This document shows positions 6,999 to 9,444 of a stretch of 9,444 bases of DNA, piece after piece. The position numbers were made by a program, and so were the translations under genes. How positions within the stretch are numbered: the first letter of the stretch is position 1; each line of letters begins with the position of its first letter. A model generated the notes under the pieces. It was not told the origin of the DNA, searched no databases, and saw nothing but the letters and a program-made list of their open reading frames with translations. Origin of the DNA: Gemmatimonadaceae bacterium (lineage in GTDB: Bacteria; Gemmatimonadota; Gemmatimonadetes; Gemmatimonadales; Gemmatimonadaceae); assembly GCA_019689955.1 (NCBI GenBank), contig JADGGM010000069.1, positions 1 to 9,444 of the forward strand, given 5' to 3'.

Positions 6999-7581
6999 CG
7001 GACATCGCCTTCGCCTGCGCGCACCGGAGGGTCGGCGGCGTGCCATCCATCGTTTCGCTCCGATGACCGTCGCCCTGGTGACGCCGGTGGGCGTCGCACT
7101 TGCCGTCCAGTACAGTGGTTATCGAGTGCAGCACACCGGGAGTCTGCCCCGCGGGATCTACCGCACGATGTCCGGACCACCAACCCGCGGGACCATCGGC
7201 ATGTGGTGCCTTCCGCTCGCTGCGGCGCGCCTCGCGCGCACGCGGCACTACGTCGGCCCAGGGCCGTGTCCCGGCGACGCGGAGCCCGTAGGGAAGATCG
7301 TGCTGGCGGCCGGTGGCGATACGGTCGTGTTCGATACGAGTGGAGCCCACATCGCGGGCCGCCGCGTGCCCAACACACGACCTCGCGCTCGCGATACGGC
7401 TGGCCGCCCGCTCACGCCAGCCCCGTACCGTACGTACGTGCTCCGGCGCGACGAGGTCTGGCTCTGGTCGCCGTACAGCACACGCTCGTTCGACTCACGC
7501 TACTTCGGCCCCGTATCGACACGCCAGTTCCTATCCGCGCTGAAGCCGGTGTGGGTCAGGTCGATGCCGGAGGTCCCGTGA
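6988..7581 (+). CDS. traF: TraF-type conjugative peptidase (S26 family), pilin-processing
   Basis: The protein has 197 residues, close to RP4 TraF (under 200). A single hydrophobic segment at about 26-41 anchors it in the membrane. The signal-peptidase-like fold is visible: TGSLPRGIYR with the candidate nucleophile Ser52, VGKIVLAAGGD with the candidate general base Lys103, and SFDSRYFGPV (167-176) near the end. That last segment holds an Asp (169) comparable to the third residue reported as needed in RP4 TraF. The Ser-Lys spacing of 51 is close to that of the RP4 enzyme. TraF proteins cleave and circularise the TrbC pilin in the inner membrane. Cysteines 74 and 94 match the usual cysteine pair of this family. 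TrbC itself is not in the window and should lie upstream of trbE. The start at 6988 overlaps the coupling protein by 11 nt. Confidence 0.88.
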   Translation: MPHNGHRLRLRAPEGRRRAIHRFAPMTVALVTPVGVALAVQYSGYRVQHTGSLPRGIYRTMSGPPTRGTIGMWCLPLAAARLARTRHYVGPGPCPGDAEPVGKIVLAAGGDTVVFDTSGAHIAGRRVPNTRPRARDTAGRPLTPAPYRTYVLRRDEVWLWSPYSTRSFDSRYFGPVSTRQFLSALKPVWVRSMPEVP

Positions 7582-7620
7582 GTTCCCGCTCGCTCCGTTC
7601 GAGGCCAGCTCGCGTCGCCA

Positions 7621-8109
7621 ATGCGACGACGGGTCCGCGACCGCGGTGAGTCGGGTCGGGATGGCGGACCCGTGCGCAGCAAGGGCGGGGCAGTCAGTCG
7701 TGGTTCTCCGAGCCTATCGCTGGAGACGCTTGCGGCCATGTGGCGCGCGCGCGCGGACCAGCTGCGCCTGGTCGCCGCCGATGCCCAGGCGCGTTCCTTC
7801 GAGCTCGCGGCTGAGGAGCTCGAGCATCTGCTCCGCACGATCGCCGATGAGGTGCTGACGCTCGCGGAAGCCGCGCTGCGGTCCGGCTACTCCGTCGACC
7901 ATCTCGCCCGGCTCATTCGCCTCGGCAAGCTGCCGAATGCCGGACGCCGTGGCGCGCCGCGCATTCGCGCCGCGGATCTCCCGCGTCGAATCGATGTTGT
8001 CGCCCGCGCCCGGACGGGCTATGATCCGGATGCGGACGCCCGGTCGCTCAGACTCGGAAGTCGGCCTGGAGAATTCGCCAATGGCGACTCATCGGCCGAA
8101 ACGCTCTGA
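7621..8109 (+). CDS. Small helix-turn-helix DNA-binding protein, possible excisionase (recombination directionality factor)
   Basis: The protein has up to 162 residues. The core is a MerR/excisionase-like helix-turn-helix at about 79-122: LTLAEAALRSGYSVDHLARL, then IRLGKLPNAGRRGAPRIRAADLPRR, which looks like the recognition helix and wing. It is preceded by an amphipathic, coiled-coil-like helix (about 36-78) rich in Ala, Glu and Leu. The N-terminal 35 residues are Arg/Gly-rich. The true start may therefore be the GTG at 7672 or the ATG at 7738; none has a strong ribosome site, and the ATG at 7621 is the most upstream possible. The 3' end overlaps the integrase by 29 nt. Small HTH proteins coupled to a tyrosine recombinase are commonly excisionases or regulators of excision, but this role is inferred from position and fold only. 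A transcriptional regulator is the alternative. Confidence 0.65.
   Translation: MRRRVRDRGESGRDGGPVRSKGGAVSRGSPSLSLETLAAMWRARADQLRLVAADAQARSFELAAEELEHLLRTIADEVLTLAEAALRSGYSVDHLARLIRLGKLPNAGRRGAPRIRAADLPRRIDVVARARTGYDPDADARSLRLGSRPGEFANGDSSAETL
8068..8071 (+). promoter_or_regulatory. Ribosome binding site for the integrase
   Basis: GGAG ends 9 nt before the ATG at 8081, inside the upstream helix-turn-helix gene. It supports the integrase start and the 29-nt overlap. Confidence 0.5.
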
Positions 8110-9444
8110 GTGGCACCAGGTGGAAGATGGAACGTGGGCGCGCACCCTCGGTGAACGAGGGTACCGCGTCCGGCTGTTTCAAAAGCGAAAGGGAGGAGTG
8201 TTTTATCGGGCGGTGTACGTGCCCGGCACGAATGGGTGTAGCCGACGAGCGCTCAGCACGACGGAGCGCGCCGAGGCCGAGCGGCTCGCGCGGCAGCTCC
8301 TCGCCGTGTTGCTCCAGGGGCCGCCTGCACAGAGGCCGGGCGGACCCGTCATCGCCCCGGCCGTGGCGGCGTCACCGTCCGACGCGACGGCGATCACGCT
8401 TGAGGTGTTATGGGAGCGCTACGCGCGCGAATGTGAGGCGTTTCTGGACAATGAGCCGCAAACGCGGGCCGACGCGGCGAAGAGCATCCGGCTTTTGATG
8501 GCCGTGTTCGGGAGAACCCGCGACGTACGGACCTTGTCGCCCCGCGATCTCGCCCACTACGCCCAACGACGTCGGACCGGAGGGATTCGGTATCACGCGA
8601 GTGGCGCCGATCGGCGTGGCGACCGGAGCAAGCCTGAGGTCAAGGTCACGCGACCCATGCGACAGACCGCCGTGCATCGCGACCTCGTCACGTTGCGCAC
8701 GATGCTACGGTGGGCACGCACGGTATACACGCCGACCGGTGCGCGGTGGCTCGACACCGATCCACTCGACGGCCTGCAGTTCGCACGAGAGCGGAGCCCA
8801 CGGCGACCGGTGAGTTCAGAGGCACGGTATCAGGCGACGCGAGCCGCGATCCAGCAGCTCGCGGCCGGCGAGACGCGACCGCGGTATCGAATGCGTTGGG
8901 TTCGACTGGAGCTGGCCCTGTTTCTGGCACGTCACACCGGACGGCGGCGCGGCGCAATCGCCGGCGTGCGATGGGAAGACTGTGACTTTGTGCAAAACGA
9001 GATCACCTGGCGCGCCGAGTATGACAAGAAGCGCGTCGAGTGGGTCACGCCAATGCCGGAGGCCGTGATGCGCGAGCTGCGGCAGTTTCAGCCGCGCCTC
9101 GGAAGCGCGAGCGGCTTCATGTTCCCCAGCAAGCGTCACCCGAGCGGGCACATCCCCGGCGACATGCTGACCCGATGGCTACGGGACGCCGAGCGGCGGG
9201 CTGGGCTGCCCAAGCTGAAGGGGGGCCTGTGGCACCCGTACCGTCGGCAGTGGGCCAGCGAGCGTATGCATTTCCCGATCAAGGCTGTCGCGGACGCGGG
9301 CGGCTGGCGGGACGTGGCCACGCTCATGAAGTGCTATCAGCAGACGGACGAGGCGACGCTGCGCGCCGTGATGGAGAATGCGTCCCCCCTCCCGGCCTCG
9401 GTGCCGTGGGCCGCGCCACCGCTCGTGCTTTCCCCCGCGACGCC
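8081..9444 (+). CDS. int: Tyrosine recombinase/integrase, 3' end beyond window
   Basis: The frame from ATG 8081 is open to the window edge (454 codons, no stop seen). The N-terminal part has strands RVRLFQKRKGGVFYRAVYV (30-47), resembling an arm-type DNA-binding domain, and a helix with TERAEAERLARQLL. A SAM-like core-binding region follows at about 105-230. The catalytic domain shows HTGRRRGAIAGVRWED with the likely Arg289, DKKR with Lys316 or 317, HPYRRQW with His385 and Arg388, GGWRD with Trp409 at the position usually held by His (Cre also has Trp there), and KCYQQ with Tyr419 as nucleophile. A tail rich in Pro and Ala follows. Box I has Ala292 where Glu is more usual. It should catalyse integration and excision of the element. 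Position after the helix-turn-helix gene, with a 29-nt overlap, implies joint expression. Confidence 0.9.
   Translation, partial: MATHRPKRSEWHQVEDGTWARTLGERGYRVRLFQKRKGGVFYRAVYVPGTNGCSRRALSTTERAEAERLARQLLAVLLQGPPAQRPGGPVIAPAVAASPSDATAITLEVLWERYARECEAFLDNEPQTRADAAKSIRLLMAVFGRTRDVRTLSPRDLAHYAQRRRTGGIRYHASGADRRGDRSKPEVKVTRPMRQTAVHRDLVTLRTMLRWARTVYTPTGARWLDTDPLDGLQFARERSPRRPVSSEARYQATRAAIQQLAAGETRPRYRMRWVRLELALFLARHTGRRRGAIAGVRWEDCDFVQNEITWRAEYDKKRVEWVTPMPEAVMRELRQFQPRLGSASGFMFPSKRHPSGHIPGDMLTRWLRDAERRAGLPKLKGGLWHPYRRQWASERMHFPIKAVADAGGWRDVATLMKCYQQTDEATLRAVMENASPLPASVPWAAPPLVLSPAT

Noticed and set aside
7425..7442. Palindrome-like CGTACGTACG stretch as an operator or att core
   Set aside because: It lies inside the conserved part of traF and is short; nothing else supports a regulatory role.
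8127..8985. Short open frames within the integrase region (8127-8498 and 8710-8985)
   Set aside because: They are shadows of the integrase frame that runs from 8081 to the window end and carries the catalytic residues.
1..9444. CRISPR arrays, rRNA, tRNA, insertion sequences or defence genes
   Set aside because: No regular repeat-spacer pattern, cloverleaf, inverted-repeat-bounded transposase or defence-type domain was seen on either strand.

Overview
The window is a very GC-rich, gene-dense stretch in which every supported gene lies on the + strand. It reads as the distal end of a conjugative transfer operon of the P-type (IncP/Ti Trb, VirB-like) type IV secretion system, followed directly by an integration module. 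The most likely source is an integrative and conjugative element (ICE). The host is uncertain. The GC-biased codon use, and the style of the small helix-turn-helix protein and the integrase, remind me of Gemmatimonadota or a similar soil bacterium. That is recall, not a search result.

Layout: the 3' end of a TrbE/VirB4 ATPase (1-290); TrbJ/VirB5 (262-1044); a small EexN/TrbK-like lipoprotein (1041-1397); TrbL/VirB6 (1394-2338); TrbF/VirB8 (2350-3129); TrbG/VirB9 (3126-4091); TrbI/VirB10 (4088-5311); a broken TraG/VirD4 coupling protein in two frames (5324-6998); a TraF-type S26 peptidase (6988-7581); a helix-turn-helix protein that may be an excisionase (7621-8109); and a tyrosine recombinase that runs off the window edge (8081 onward). 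The order E-J-K-L-F-G-I is that of Ti-plasmid and ICE trb operons, without TrbH. TraG followed by TraF is the order of the RP4 Tra1 region.

The genes are packed with 4-nt ATGA or GTGA overlaps, 11- and 29-nt overlaps, or gaps of at most 39 nt. I found no internal promoter or terminator and no gene-free stretch of 300 bases. Read together, VirB4 energises the channel; VirB6/8 and VirB9/10 form the inner-membrane and envelope-spanning channel; VirB5 would be a pilus or adhesion component; TraF matures the pilin; the lipoprotein probably blocks redundant transfer; and the recombinase with its helper moves the element in and out of the chromosome. Relaxase, pilin (TrbC), TrbB and the att sites are not in the window.

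The most notable observation is the coupling protein. Its N-terminal membrane domain and its C-terminal Walker B half are both recognisable, but they sit in different frames. The segment that should hold the Walker A ATP-binding loop is absent. This could be a natural inactivating deletion or an assembly or sequence error. I did not find a clearly undescribed system here; the other points of interest are the lipoprotein and the fusion of int to the transfer operon.
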